Source: an uncultured Bacillota bacterium (GTDB lineage Bacteria; Bacillota; Dehalobacteriia; UBA7702). Taken from it: a stretch of DNA of 64,000 bases. The translations under genes and the position numbers were made by a program. The notes under the pieces were generated by a model. It was not told the origin of the DNA. It ran no database searches and saw only the letters and a list, made by a program, of their open reading frames with translations. The stretch spans positions 3,663-67,662 of the forward strand of contig CAKUYE010000014.1 of NCBI GenBank assembly GCA_934702375.1, written 5' to 3'. Numbering within the stretch: the first letter of the stretch is position 1; the number at the start of each line of letters is the position of its first letter. This document shows, piece by piece, positions 1-8,576 of the stretch.

Positions 1-4
1 CCTT

Positions 5-40
5 AACGCCACAGTAAAGCATTGCTGTGGCGTTTTCCTT
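5..40 (+). terminator. Intrinsic terminator of an upstream gene
   Basis: Arms 5-14 and 25-34 (AACGCCACAG / CTGTGGCGTT) form a perfect 10-bp stem with a 10-nt loop, followed by a short T-rich tail. It probably ends a transcript entering from left of the window. Confidence 0.7.
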
Positions 41-283
41 GCAGTTTATAGATGATATGTTGCGAAGCACGGAAAGAGAAGGATGTTGATGTTTCATTCA
101 TGTATCGCATATGTATTAATGCGTCTCGTATGCTGCCATGTTTGATACGGATATGATACGCTTTTGAATCACTTTACCGCTGTTGGTGATTTTGTATATT
201 GCATTTTGGCGAAAAAAATATGAAGGAGCGATGCAGGCGTTTTTTGGGAATAAAAGACAAATGGTATCGTTTTTTTTATTTTT
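41..283 (+). other. Non-coding region upstream of mttB-like gene with candidate activator sites
   Basis: I see no credible gene here. The hexamer GATACG occurs at 144-149 and again at 155-160, one helical turn apart, and GTATCG lies near 102. These sit about 125-180 bp upstream of the -24/-12 promoter, a usual distance for enhancer sites of a sigma-54 activator. This assignment is inference; the same hexamer is not seen upstream of the second mttB gene. Confidence 0.3.
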
Positions 284-299
284 TGGCACATATCTTGCA
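284..299 (+). promoter_or_regulatory. Sigma-54 (-24/-12) promoter of the first mttB operon
   Basis: TGGCAC at 284-289 and TTGCA at 295-299 put the invariant GG (285-286) and GC (297-298) exactly 10 nt apart, as RpoN promoters require. It lies about 40 nt before the GTG start at 340. A sigma-54 activator gene is in this window at 19842. Confidence 0.85.
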
Positions 300-339
300 A
301 CACTGTAGAGGCAAATAACAAACCTTGGAGGTATTTACA

Positions 340-1761
340 GTGTTTTCAAAATTAACCTTAATGTCCGTAGAAGAACAGCAGAAACTTCATGAAGCTACGT
401 TGGAATTACTGGAAAAAGTCGGTGTTGTTATCGGCAGTGAGGATGTCCGCAAGACCCTTGAAGAAAAGGGCGCAAAAGTGATTGGCGAAAATGTACGCTT
501 CCCCCGTCAAATGGTGGAAGAAATGCTTACCCACTCCGTGCATGAATTTACTCTCGGCGCTTACAACAAAGAAAACCGCCTGAAAGTTCCTTCGGTAACC
601 CATCCTTACACCACTACCGCCGGTTATGTTCCCTATATTTACGATGAAGAATTGGGCAAAAACCGTTATTCCACCGTGGAAGACCTTCGTCAGCTTTCCA
701 TCGTTGCCGATGCTTCTCCCGAAATGGATTGCTTCTGGCCCTTGATGCTCCCCAGCGAATACGGCGGCGATCTCCAGGAATTCAAAGCCATTGAAATCGC
801 TCTCCGCAATATTGGCAAACATGTTCAGTGTTCCTCTGCTTCCGGTGATTTGGCCCGCTATCAGATCGAATTTGCCAGCGCCATTGCCGGCGGTGAAAAA
901 GAACTTCGGGAAAACCCCGTGATCTCTTTGCTTTCCGCTCCCACAACACCTCTGGCCATTGAACACGGCATTGCCGATGCCATTGTTGAAAGTGCCAAAG
1001 CCGGTGTTCCCATCATCCCCATGTCCTTACCTCAGCTGACCACAACTTCTCCTGCAACTTTTGCTGCCAATACCGTTTTGGTTAACGCCGAAAACCTTGC
1101 CTGTCATATGGTCGCCCGTTGTGCCGCAGAAGATGCCCGTATTTTCTACGCTTCCGATGCCGGCGCACCGAACCTCTTTGATGCCGGTATTGATTATGAA
1201 AACTGCGAATATGTAATGCTTGCCGCCGCCGATTGCGATATGGCTCGTTTCTATGATCTGCCCAGTGCAATGGGCGCCAGCGTGGAATACAAAGATTTCT
1301 CCACCAAAGCCGGTTTTGAACGCAATGTTTTCCGCTGCGCATTAAAACAGCTCACCCGTGTGGACGTTGCCTGCTGGGTCGGTACAAGAGAAAGCTGCCT
1401 CTCCAGCTCCATCATTGATGTAATCCTTGACCTTGAGGTAAATCGTTATGCCAAAGCCTATTTCCGTAACTTTGAAGTTAACGACGAAACTTTGGCTCTG
1501 GATGTTCTGGCAGAACGCGGTCCTCGCGGCAACTTCCTCGATCATGAACATACCTTCAAGCATTTCCGTGAAAACATTTTTGCTCCCAAGGCTGAAAACA
1601 GCTTCCTGTTTGCCGAAGGTTTTGAAAACCATCGCAAGGTTGCCAAAGCAAAAGTGGATGAAATTCTTGCAACTCATAAAGCACCGGAATTTGATGAAGC
1701 CCTTGTTGCCGAATTGGATAAAATTGCAGCCAGCGCCGAAGCAAATTTGAGAAATAAATAA
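340..1761 (+). CDS. MttB-superfamily (non-Pyl) methylamine/betaine:corrinoid methyltransferase
   Basis: A 473-aa protein of the trimethylamine methyltransferase MttB superfamily (COG5598). It aligns along its length with the product of 18141-19544, including the N-terminal LHE...ELLEKVGV and the C-terminal region with GPRGNFLDHEHTFKHFRENIFAP. I see no in-frame TAG, so it is not the pyrrolysine-containing trimethylamine enzyme. Characterised non-Pyl relatives (MtgB, MtpB, MtcB) move a methyl group from glycine betaine, proline betaine or carnitine to a corrinoid protein; the substrate here is unknown. The GTG at 340 is preferred because GGAGGT lies at 327-332, seven bases upstream; the upstream TTG at 325 overlaps that site. 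It is the first gene of a sigma-54 operon with two transporters. No corrinoid protein gene is next to it. Confidence 0.9.
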   Translation: MFSKLTLMSVEEQQKLHEATLELLEKVGVVIGSEDVRKTLEEKGAKVIGENVRFPRQMVEEMLTHSVHEFTLGAYNKENRLKVPSVTHPYTTTAGYVPYIYDEELGKNRYSTVEDLRQLSIVADASPEMDCFWPLMLPSEYGGDLQEFKAIEIALRNIGKHVQCSSASGDLARYQIEFASAIAGGEKELRENPVISLLSAPTTPLAIEHGIADAIVESAKAGVPIIPMSLPQLTTTSPATFAANTVLVNAENLACHMVARCAAEDARIFYASDAGAPNLFDAGIDYENCEYVMLAAADCDMARFYDLPSAMGASVEYKDFSTKAGFERNVFRCALKQLTRVDVACWVGTRESCLSSSIIDVILDLEVNRYAKAYFRNFEVNDETLALDVLAERGPRGNFLDHEHTFKHFRENIFAPKAENSFLFAEGFENHRKVAKAKVDEILATHKAPEFDEALVAELDKIAASAEANLRNK

Positions 1762-1794
1762 TCTGAAGATTATTCTGTATGATTTTGAGTGATT

Positions 1795-1824
1795 CTCTCC
1801 GGGCAGTTTTCTGCCCGGGGAGAG
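1795..1824 (+). other. Intercistronic hairpin after mttB-like gene
   Basis: CTCTCCGGGCAG pairs with CTGCCCGGGGAGAG around a TTTT loop. No U-tract follows, so it is more likely an mRNA-stabilising or attenuating hairpin between mttB and the permease than a terminator. The second mttB gene has an analogous hairpin at 18105-18131. Confidence 0.6.
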
Positions 1825-1848
1825 GCTTCAGAGGGAGGATTTTGAAAA

Positions 1849-3264
1849 ATGGATGGAAGTGCAAAACAACCCAAGAAATTAAAGGCCAAAGACCTGTTTC
1901 TCAGCATTATCGTGCTTATGTTGTTCCTTGATACCGCCATGTCTTCCAGTACGCTGGGTTTCAGTACGATCACGTGGTATCTGCTTCTTACGGTTATATT
2001 CTTTTTGCCGATGGCATTGATCACTTCGGAGCTTGGTTCAAGCTATCCTTCGGACGGTGGTTTGTATCATTGGGTGAAAATTTCACTGGGCGCCAATAAT
2101 GCCACCCGCGTTTCCTGGTATTATTGGGTTAATTGTGCCATTTGGTGCGCGTCGATGCCGTCTTTTATTATGGACCTGATCTGTCAGATGATCAACGTCC
2201 TCTTCGGTATTGAAATTCCTTTTGTGCTGTATTTGGTTCTTTGCTGCGTTTCGGTTTGGATTTTTATTTTTATTACGATGCAGCCCAGCGAAGAATCTTC
2301 GGCCACAAGAAATCTCGGCGGCATAGTAAAGCTGGGGATCGTCATTGCCATGGTGCTTTGCGCCATTGCCTACCTCGTGAAAAACGGTGGTTCTTCGACA
2401 CCTTTCGTTTTGTCGGAAATGCAGCTGACTATCGGCTCCGCTTTTGCCTTTTTCCCTGCCGTTGTCTATAATATTGTAGGTTTTGATGCCGTGTGTAGTA
2501 TCGGCGGCAGCAACATCACCAATCCCGGTCGGGATATCCCCCGCATGATCCTGCTCAGTCTTGGCATTATGCTCGTTGTGTATATCCTCTTTACGTTGGC
2601 CATCTGCATTGTTACACCTGCGGAAAATATCGACATTATTTCCGGTATCGCCAATATGTTCCTGGTGACCTTCCCGGGTACTCTTGGTGTTGCCCTTTAT
2701 ACCATCGTAGGTATTGCTCTGCTTTATTCTCTGATCTCCCAGATTCCTGCCTGGCTTCAGGCTTCCGGCTTTATGGCTATTGAAGCGGCTTCCGATGAAA
2801 ACAGAGAACTGCCCAAGGTTTTTGCAACCTTGACCAAAAAAGGCGGCCCCAAAGGTAGCCCGATCCTTCAGGGGATTGTAGGCACCTCAATGATCCTTAT
2901 CTATGGCATTTTAACCATGTTCGTTGGGGGGAGTGCTGCGGATCTTTTCTGGACATTGTTCTCTCTTGTTTCGATCTTCTTCATGATTCCGTTCCTGATG
3001 CTTTGCTCTGCCTTTATCAAGCTCAGAAAAATTGATCCTACAAAGCGTGCTTTCCGTTTCCCCGGTTCGGACAAATTTGCCTTTGTCGTTGCCCGCTTTT
3101 GTCAGATCGTTGTTATTCTTACCTTGGTTATTTTCTTCTGGGTTCCCGGGCAGCCTATTGATGTTGTGACGACCCTGGCTTTGGTCGTGGGTACCATTGT
3201 TTGCCTGCTTCTCGGTGAATTCTTTAATATGAAGCGAAAAAAAGCGATGGAAAATGCCGAATAA
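1849..3264 (+). CDS. APC-family amino acid/amine permease
   Basis: A 471-aa integral membrane protein with about 12 hydrophobic segments. The N-terminal part has the APC-superfamily pattern SELGSSYPSDGGLYHWVKISLG, as in glutamate/GABA-antiporter-like members. It starts at ATG 1849 behind GGGAGGA. It lies 87 bp downstream of the mttB-like gene in the same operon, so by context it may import the methylated amine or export the demethylated product. The family assignment is fairly sure; the substrate is not known. Confidence 0.85.
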   Translation: MDGSAKQPKKLKAKDLFLSIIVLMLFLDTAMSSSTLGFSTITWYLLLTVIFFLPMALITSELGSSYPSDGGLYHWVKISLGANNATRVSWYYWVNCAIWCASMPSFIMDLICQMINVLFGIEIPFVLYLVLCCVSVWIFIFITMQPSEESSATRNLGGIVKLGIVIAMVLCAIAYLVKNGGSSTPFVLSEMQLTIGSAFAFFPAVVYNIVGFDAVCSIGGSNITNPGRDIPRMILLSLGIMLVVYILFTLAICIVTPAENIDIISGIANMFLVTFPGTLGVALYTIVGIALLYSLISQIPAWLQASGFMAIEAASDENRELPKVFATLTKKGGPKGSPILQGIVGTSMILIYGILTMFVGGSAADLFWTLFSLVSIFFMIPFLMLCSAFIKLRKIDPTKRAFRFPGSDKFAFVVARFCQIVVILTLVIFFWVPGQPIDVVTTLALVVGTIVCLLLGEFFNMKRKKAMENAE

Positions 3265-3289
3265 AAGATAAAAGAGAGGAGGGTCTCTT

Positions 3290-3487
3290 ATGAAACCGAA
3301 AGAAGAGCATAAATGCACCTACGAAGAGATCGCGGTAGAAATCGAAAAACGTATCCGGGCCATGGAAAAGGATGACTATACTTTTCCCAATCCCATGAAA
3401 AAGATGGATTATGCTTGCTGTTTCTTTTTGATCCTTCTCTGCTTTATGATTGTGATCTGCATGGTGATTCACTGTGCAATGCTCTAA
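3290..3487 (+). CDS. Small single-helix membrane protein
   Basis: A 65-aa protein with a charged N-terminal half (KEEHKCTYEEIAVEIEKRIR) and one C-terminal transmembrane helix (about residues 42-62, Cys-rich). GAGGAGGG precedes ATG 3290. It sits 25 bp after the APC permease and 15 bp before the NCS1 permease, so it is probably translated with them. I do not recognise a family. Its size and place suggest a small accessory subunit of one of the two permeases; that is inference only. Confidence 0.6.
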   Translation: MKPKEEHKCTYEEIAVEIEKRIRAMEKDDYTFPNPMKKMDYACCFFLILLCFMIVICMVIHCAML

Positions 3488-3502
3488 AAAAGGGGAAGAA
3501 TC

Positions 3503-4899
3503 ATGGATGAAATTGGTAAAGAAACATATTATGGTATCGTTCCGGTTTTATCGGGAGAGCGCATTTACGGAACCAAGGAGTCGATCCTTGTCACTGCCGG
3601 TTACGGCATTGCCACCTGGTGCTTTGTCCAGGGCGCCTTTATCGCCTCGGTATTACCGTTTTATATGGCTATTTTAGCGACCTTTGCAGGCATATTGCTG
3701 TTTGCTGTCCCGGCATTTCTGATTACCATTGTCCCGGCTCGGTTCGGATGTGATATCTGGATTTATCAGCGAGTGATCTATGGGTACCGCCTGAATTTTG
3801 TACTTCTTTTGCTTGCTGTGGCTTTTGGCAGCGGTTGGGATGCGGTAAATGCCCGGGTATTTGCAGATTCTCTGATTCTGGTCGCCAACACCTGCGGTGC
3901 AAATCTGGGAGAAGAATTTATCCCCTGGCTGGGTACGATTTGCGTGGTTCTCGGTTTTATTATCGCATGGTTTGGCCCGGTGGCAGTGAAAAAAACTTCC
4001 TTTATTATTATTCCGGGGCTGATCCTTATCGGTGTTTTCATGATCGTGATGATCTTGATCCAAACCACCCCGGCCCAGCTGAATGAAGTGGTTCCTTCTG
4101 CCGTAAACGACTATGGCTCCATGAAGGAAGGCCTGCTGTATGTTTTGGAATCCAATTTTGCCTATTGTCTTGCCTGGTTTTCCTGTTTGGGTGTTGTTCC
4201 GCGGCTGATGAAAAGTGAGCGTTCCTGTGTTTTCGGTCATATCGCAGGTATGGGGCTGATCATGGCGATGTTTGTTTGCATCGGTGTTCTTTCGGGAACC
4301 TTCATGAATTCCCTGGGGCTTTACAGCTCCGATCCCACCGAAGCCCTGATTATTGTTGGCGGTCCTGTTGCCGGCAGCGTGTGCTTACTCGGCGTTGCCT
4401 TTGCGAATATCTCCACCCAGGCTTTGGAGTTCTATGCCTTTTCTCTGGCTACAAAGGTACTGAAACCGGAATGGAGCTATCGTAAGATCCTTGTGGGCTG
4501 GCTTATCCTGGTGCTCATCATGACCTTTAGCGGTGGGATCTGGAAGTATTACTCAACCTTTGTTTCTATGGGCGGCTGTATCTATGCACCGATCGTTGCT
4601 GTTTTTCTGGCCGATTTCTTTCTCGTACGCCGCCAGCGGTTTTCCCTTCGGGGGCTTATCGTCTGGAAAATACCTATGAATATACCCGAGGCTTTAATTT
4701 CGTGGCTTTGACCTCAATCCTTTTGGGCTGTATTGTGTATTTTCTGATTTTCGATCCCGTAGGCTATACCGCAAGATCGCCGTTATTCTTTATTACAACG
4801 GCTACCGGTGCTTCTTTCCTCACCGCAGGGATATGCTATTATTTGCTGTCGAAAATACCCGGGTGCAGGAAGTATATGAAAATCAATATCACGGAATAA
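3503..4899 (+). CDS. NCS1-family (cytosine/purine/hydantoin-like) permease, frameshifted near the 3' end
   Basis: The main frame (3503-4711) encodes 402 aa resembling NCS1 cytosine/allantoin permeases, with about ten membrane helices, starting MDEIGKETYYGIVPV. Near 4650 the frame goes wrong: after FFLVRRQRFSLRG it reads unlikely residues to a stop at 4711. Another frame continues the typical NCS1 ending (AYRLENTYEYTRGFNFVALTS) and two more helices to 4899. The switch falls in a run of five G at 4650-4654; six G would restore one frame of about 465 aa. This may be a sequencing error, a phase-variable tract, a -1 frameshift or a recent inactivation. It is the last gene of the operon, before the terminator at 4924. 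Confidence 0.75.
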
Positions 4900-4923
4900 G
4901 GGCTTTATTCTGTGAAAGGGAAA

Positions 4924-4966
4924 AAGTGACTGCATCCTTTGAAGAGAAATGCAGTCACTTTTTTTA
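4924..4966 (+). terminator. Intrinsic terminator of the first mttB operon
   Basis: AAGTGACTGCAT (4924-4935) pairs with ATGCAGTCACTT (4949-4960), followed by a run of T. Confidence 0.9.
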
Positions 4967-5005
4967 AAAAAAATTTCAAAAAGTGCGGTAATTCCTTCGC
5001 TTTTA

Positions 5006-5072
5006 TGCTATAATAATGATATTGTATTACTCTGGTCTTTTTATGAGAATATTTCGCAAACGAAGTGAGACC
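5006..5072 (+). promoter_or_regulatory. argS promoter and short leader hairpin
   Basis: An extended -10 (TGCTATAAT, 5006-5014) lies about 80 nt upstream of argS. In the leader GGTCT (5034-5038) can pair with AGACC (5068-5072), with an inner TTTCG/CGAAG stem. The leader is too short for a T-box and lacks its conserved sequence. Any regulatory role is a guess. Confidence 0.5.
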
Positions 5073-5092
5073 GGCTTTTCATTGGAGGAAAA

Positions 5093-6811
5093 ATGAGACC
5101 GATTATCGACATAAAAAATGATATTGCAGAGCGTTTGAAAGCAGCACTCACCCTTGCCAAATCCGGGGGTGAGTTGTCTTTTGAGGAGATCCCCGGCTTT
5201 GTGATCGAGATCCCCAGAGATCAAAATCACGGCGATTTTGCGGCAAATATTGCCATGGTTATGGCAAAACAGGCTCATATGGCCCCGCGCAAAATCGCAG
5301 AGATCCTTCTTACCCATTTGGATACCGAAGGGACCTTTATTGACCGCACCGAGATTGCCGGTGCCGGTTTTATCAATTTCTTTTTGAAAAAGGACTGGCT
5401 TTTTGCCGTTCCCAAGCTGGTACATACCATGGGCGATCGCTACGGCTCCGTAGAGCTGGGCAAGGGCAAGAAAGTTCAGGTGGAATTCGTCAGTGCCAAT
5501 CCTACGGGACTGCTCCATATGGGCAATGCCCGGGGTGGTGCCATCGGCGATTCCCTCGGCAATTTGCTGGCCTTTGCCGGATATGATGTGGAAAAAGAAT
5601 ACTATATCAACGATGCCGGCAACCAGATTCGCCTTCTCGGCGTTTCTCTTGATGCCCGTTTCCGGGAGCTTCTCGGTGAGGATGTGGTTTTCCCCGAAGA
5701 CGGCTACCATGGCGAAGATATCAAAGCTACGGTAAAGCGCTATATCGAGGAAAAAGGCACCGATTTGAGGAATCAGCCCGAAGAAGAACGGATCGAGATC
5801 CTTTCGGACTATGCCTTAAAGGAAAAGCTTGCTGATATGAAACGGGTTTTGGAGCTTTACGGCGTTCATTTTGATGTTTGGTTTTCCGAACGCACCCTTC
5901 ACGATTCGGGAAAAGTTATGGCTGCCATGGAGGATTTGAAAAACCGCGGCATTGCCTATGAAAAAGACGGCTCCCTGCTTTTAAAGGCCGAGCACAGCGG
6001 TGGTAAGCAAAGCAAAGAAGGGGAACGTGTAAACCTGGAAGATAAAGATGATGTGTTGATTCGCAGCAATGGTGTTCCTACCTACTTTGCCGCCGATATC
6101 GCTTATCACAAGGATAAATTTGACCGTGGCTTTGACCGTGTGATTGATATCTGGGGGGCCGACCACCATGGCCATGTGGCCCGCATGAAACGTGCCATTT
6201 CGTTTTACGGCAATGATCCCGATCAGCTCACCGTTATTTTGATGCAGCTGGTGAAGCTCTACCAAAATGGCGAGCTTGTGCGGATGTCCAAACGTTCCGG
6301 CCAGTATGTGACCTTGGAAGACCTCATTGAGGAAGTCGGCTATGATGCCGCCCGTTATTTCTTTGTGATGCGCAACCCCGACAGTCCCATGGATTTTGAT
6401 CTGGATCTTGCCAAATCCAAATCCTCGGATAACCCGGTCTTTTATGTGCAGTATGCCCATGCCCGGATATGCAGTATCCTGCGTCAGGCCGAAGCCCAAG
6501 GCTATGCCCTGCCGGATTTTGCCGCAGTAGACTACAGCCTGCTTACCGAAGAACAGGAGCTGGCGCTGATGAAAAAGCTGGCGGATCTTCCCGAGGAAAT
6601 CGCCGCCGCCGCAGAGCTGCTGGAGCCTCACCGTCTTTGCGTTTATCTTCATGATTTAGCATCTTCCTTCCACAGCTTTTACAACCATTGCCGCGTCAAT
6701 TGTGAAGAAGAGCCTTTGCGCAACGCCCGTCTCGGCCTGTGCAAAGCCACTGCAACGGCACTGAAAAATGTGCTGACGATCTTAGGCGTCCATGCCCCGA
6801 CGGAAATGTAA
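5093..6811 (+). CDS. argS: Arginyl-tRNA synthetase
   Basis: A 572-aa class I aminoacyl-tRNA synthetase that charges tRNA-Arg in the cytoplasm. It has the ArgRS N-terminal additional domain, the HIGH-type motif HMGN at residues 142-145 inside SANPTGLLHMGNARG, and WGADHHGHVARMKRA. RMSKRSGQYVTL supplies the KMSKS-equivalent loop, and a C-terminal DALR anticodon-binding domain follows. Length is normal for the family. The ATG at 5093 follows TTGGAGGA. It is apparently transcribed from its own promoter. Confidence 0.97.
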   Translation: MRPIIDIKNDIAERLKAALTLAKSGGELSFEEIPGFVIEIPRDQNHGDFAANIAMVMAKQAHMAPRKIAEILLTHLDTEGTFIDRTEIAGAGFINFFLKKDWLFAVPKLVHTMGDRYGSVELGKGKKVQVEFVSANPTGLLHMGNARGGAIGDSLGNLLAFAGYDVEKEYYINDAGNQIRLLGVSLDARFRELLGEDVVFPEDGYHGEDIKATVKRYIEEKGTDLRNQPEEERIEILSDYALKEKLADMKRVLELYGVHFDVWFSERTLHDSGKVMAAMEDLKNRGIAYEKDGSLLLKAEHSGGKQSKEGERVNLEDKDDVLIRSNGVPTYFAADIAYHKDKFDRGFDRVIDIWGADHHGHVARMKRAISFYGNDPDQLTVILMQLVKLYQNGELVRMSKRSGQYVTLEDLIEEVGYDAARYFFVMRNPDSPMDFDLDLAKSKSSDNPVFYVQYAHARICSILRQAEAQGYALPDFAAVDYSLLTEEQELALMKKLADLPEEIAAAAELLEPHRLCVYLHDLASSFHSFYNHCRVNCEEEPLRNARLGLCKATATALKNVLTILGVHAPTEM

Positions 6812-6885
6812 CCGTATCGTTTTTCCAAGTCGGAGCTATCATAATTTTTAAAATAAATCATACGATTTGAAAAGGAGTGTTTCTT

Positions 6886-7821
6886 ATGCCACTGGTAACA
6901 TCTACTGAAATGTTTAAAAAAGCCTATGAAGGCGGCTATGCCATCGGCGCGTTCAATGTCAACAATATGGAGATCATTCAGGGGATCACCGAAGCTGCCA
7001 AAGAAGTGAATGCTCCCTTGATCCTTCAGGTCTCTGCCGGCGCCAGAAAATATGCCAATGAAACCTACCTGATGAAGCTGGTGGAAGCCGCAGTGATCGA
7101 AACCGGTTTGCCTATTTGCCTTCATTTGGATCACGGCGCCGATTTCGAGATCTGTAAGAGCTGCATTGACGGTGGTTTTACCTCGGTCATGATCGATGGC
7201 TCCAAGCTTCCTTATGAAGAAAATATCGCTCTGACCAAACAGGTTGTTGAATATGCCCATGCCCACGGCGTTGTGGTCGAAGGGGAGCTGGGGAAACTTG
7301 CCGGTATTGAAGATGATGTTAACGTCAGTGCCGAAGATGCTTCCTACACCCGTCCGGAAGAAGTGGAAGACTTTGTGACCCGTACCGGCGTGGATTCTCT
7401 GGCCATTGCCATCGGCACCAGCCACGGTGCTTACAAATTCAAGCCCGGTCAGAAGCCTCAGTTAAAATTTGATATTCTGGAAGAAGTCGGCAAGCGTTTG
7501 CCGAATTTCCCCATTGTTTTACACGGCGCTTCCTCGGTTATTCCTGAATACGTTCAGATGATCAACGAAAACGGTGGGGCTATGCCCGATGCCATTGGTG
7601 TTCCCGAGGATATGCTGCGGAAAGCGGCCTCCATGGCTGTTTGCAAAATCAATATTGACTCGGACCTGCGCCTTGCCATGACCGGTACGGTGCGGAAATA
7701 TCTGGCGGAGCATCCCGATCATTTTGATCCCCGTCAGTATCTGAAACCCGCCAGAGAAAATATCAAAGCTTTGGTAAAACATAAGCTCATTGATGTTCTG
7801 GGCTGCGACGGCAAAGCCTGA
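6886..7821 (+). CDS. fba: Class II (zinc) fructose-bisphosphate aldolase
   Basis: A 311-aa enzyme that interconverts fructose 1,6-bisphosphate with dihydroxyacetone phosphate and glyceraldehyde 3-phosphate. Zinc ligands and active-site motifs are visible: LHLDHG, VEGELG, GTSHGAYK and LHGASS. The start at 6886 (MPLVTSTEMF) follows AAAGGAG; an in-frame upstream start at 6877 lies inside that ribosome binding site. It heads a row of sugar-phosphate genes (fba-fsa-glpX) typical of Firmicutes. Confidence 0.95.
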   Translation: MPLVTSTEMFKKAYEGGYAIGAFNVNNMEIIQGITEAAKEVNAPLILQVSAGARKYANETYLMKLVEAAVIETGLPICLHLDHGADFEICKSCIDGGFTSVMIDGSKLPYEENIALTKQVVEYAHAHGVVVEGELGKLAGIEDDVNVSAEDASYTRPEEVEDFVTRTGVDSLAIAIGTSHGAYKFKPGQKPQLKFDILEEVGKRLPNFPIVLHGASSVIPEYVQMINENGGAMPDAIGVPEDMLRKAASMAVCKINIDSDLRLAMTGTVRKYLAEHPDHFDPRQYLKPARENIKALVKHKLIDVLGCDGKA

Positions 7822-7898
7822 GCAGGGGTTGGGCCTGTTCCCAAAAACATAGAAAAAGCGGCTTTTATCAAAGCCGAAAAATAAGGTAAGGGGTGTCT

Positions 7899-8549
7899 AT
7901 GAAACTGTATCTGGATACTGCAAAGCCGGAGGAAATCCGGGAGATTGCGGCCTGGGGCGTACTGTCCGGGCTGACGACAAATCCCTCTCTGCTGGCAAAA
8001 GCCGGGATCTCCGTGGGAGATTTTATGGCAGAAGTTGCGACTTTGATTTCCGGCCCGGTGAGCCTGGAGGTTACGGCAGAGGATGCCGATGAAATGATAA
8101 AACAGGCATCTCATCTTCGCCGTTATGGTGAAAATGTGGTGATCAAGGTTCCCCTTACCGCTCAGGGGCTTTGTGCCTGCCATACTCTGGCGAACCGGGG
8201 TATGGCGGTGAACCTGACTCTGGTTTTCTCGGCCAATCAGGCCTTGTTGGCGGCCGAAGCCGGGGCGGCCTATGTCAGTCCCTTTGTGGGGCGGCTCCAT
8301 GATAACGGAGCCGATGGCATCCGTCTGGTGGAGGAAATCCGCCGGGTGTTGGATCGTTGTGCCCACCGTCCGGAGATCATTGCCGCCAGTATTCGCTCTC
8401 CTCGGGATGTTACCGAGGCGGCGTTGGCCGGAGCCGATATCGCGACGATACCCTATGATATCATGAAAAAAATGCTGTATCATCCTTTAACAAAGGATGG
8501 TCTTGACCGTTTTAAAACCGATTGGCAAAATAGTGGTTTATCCCTATAA
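7899..8549 (+). CDS. fsa: Transaldolase-like fructose-6-phosphate aldolase
   Basis: A 216-aa short transaldolase of the FSA/TalC group. The N-terminal MKLYLDTA and GLTTNPSLL motifs are typical, the Schiff-base lysine is Lys83 in VVIKVPLT, and SPFVGRL follows. Enzymes of this group cleave fructose 6-phosphate or act as transaldolase; the two cannot be separated by eye. ATG 7899 is preferred over GTG 7893. It lies between fba and glpX; a weak hairpin (CGGCTTT/AAAGCCG) near 7858-7877 precedes it. Confidence 0.93.
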   Translation: MKLYLDTAKPEEIREIAAWGVLSGLTTNPSLLAKAGISVGDFMAEVATLISGPVSLEVTAEDADEMIKQASHLRRYGENVVIKVPLTAQGLCACHTLANRGMAVNLTLVFSANQALLAAEAGAAYVSPFVGRLHDNGADGIRLVEEIRRVLDRCAHRPEIIAASIRSPRDVTEAALAGADIATIPYDIMKKMLYHPLTKDGLDRFKTDWQNSGLSL

Positions 8550-8576
8550 ATAATTTCATTAGGAGAAAAACGTAAA

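Noticed and set aside
340..1761. Pyrrolysine-containing trimethylamine methyltransferase
   Set aside because: No in-frame TAG in this gene or in 18141-19544, so neither is a Pyl enzyme.
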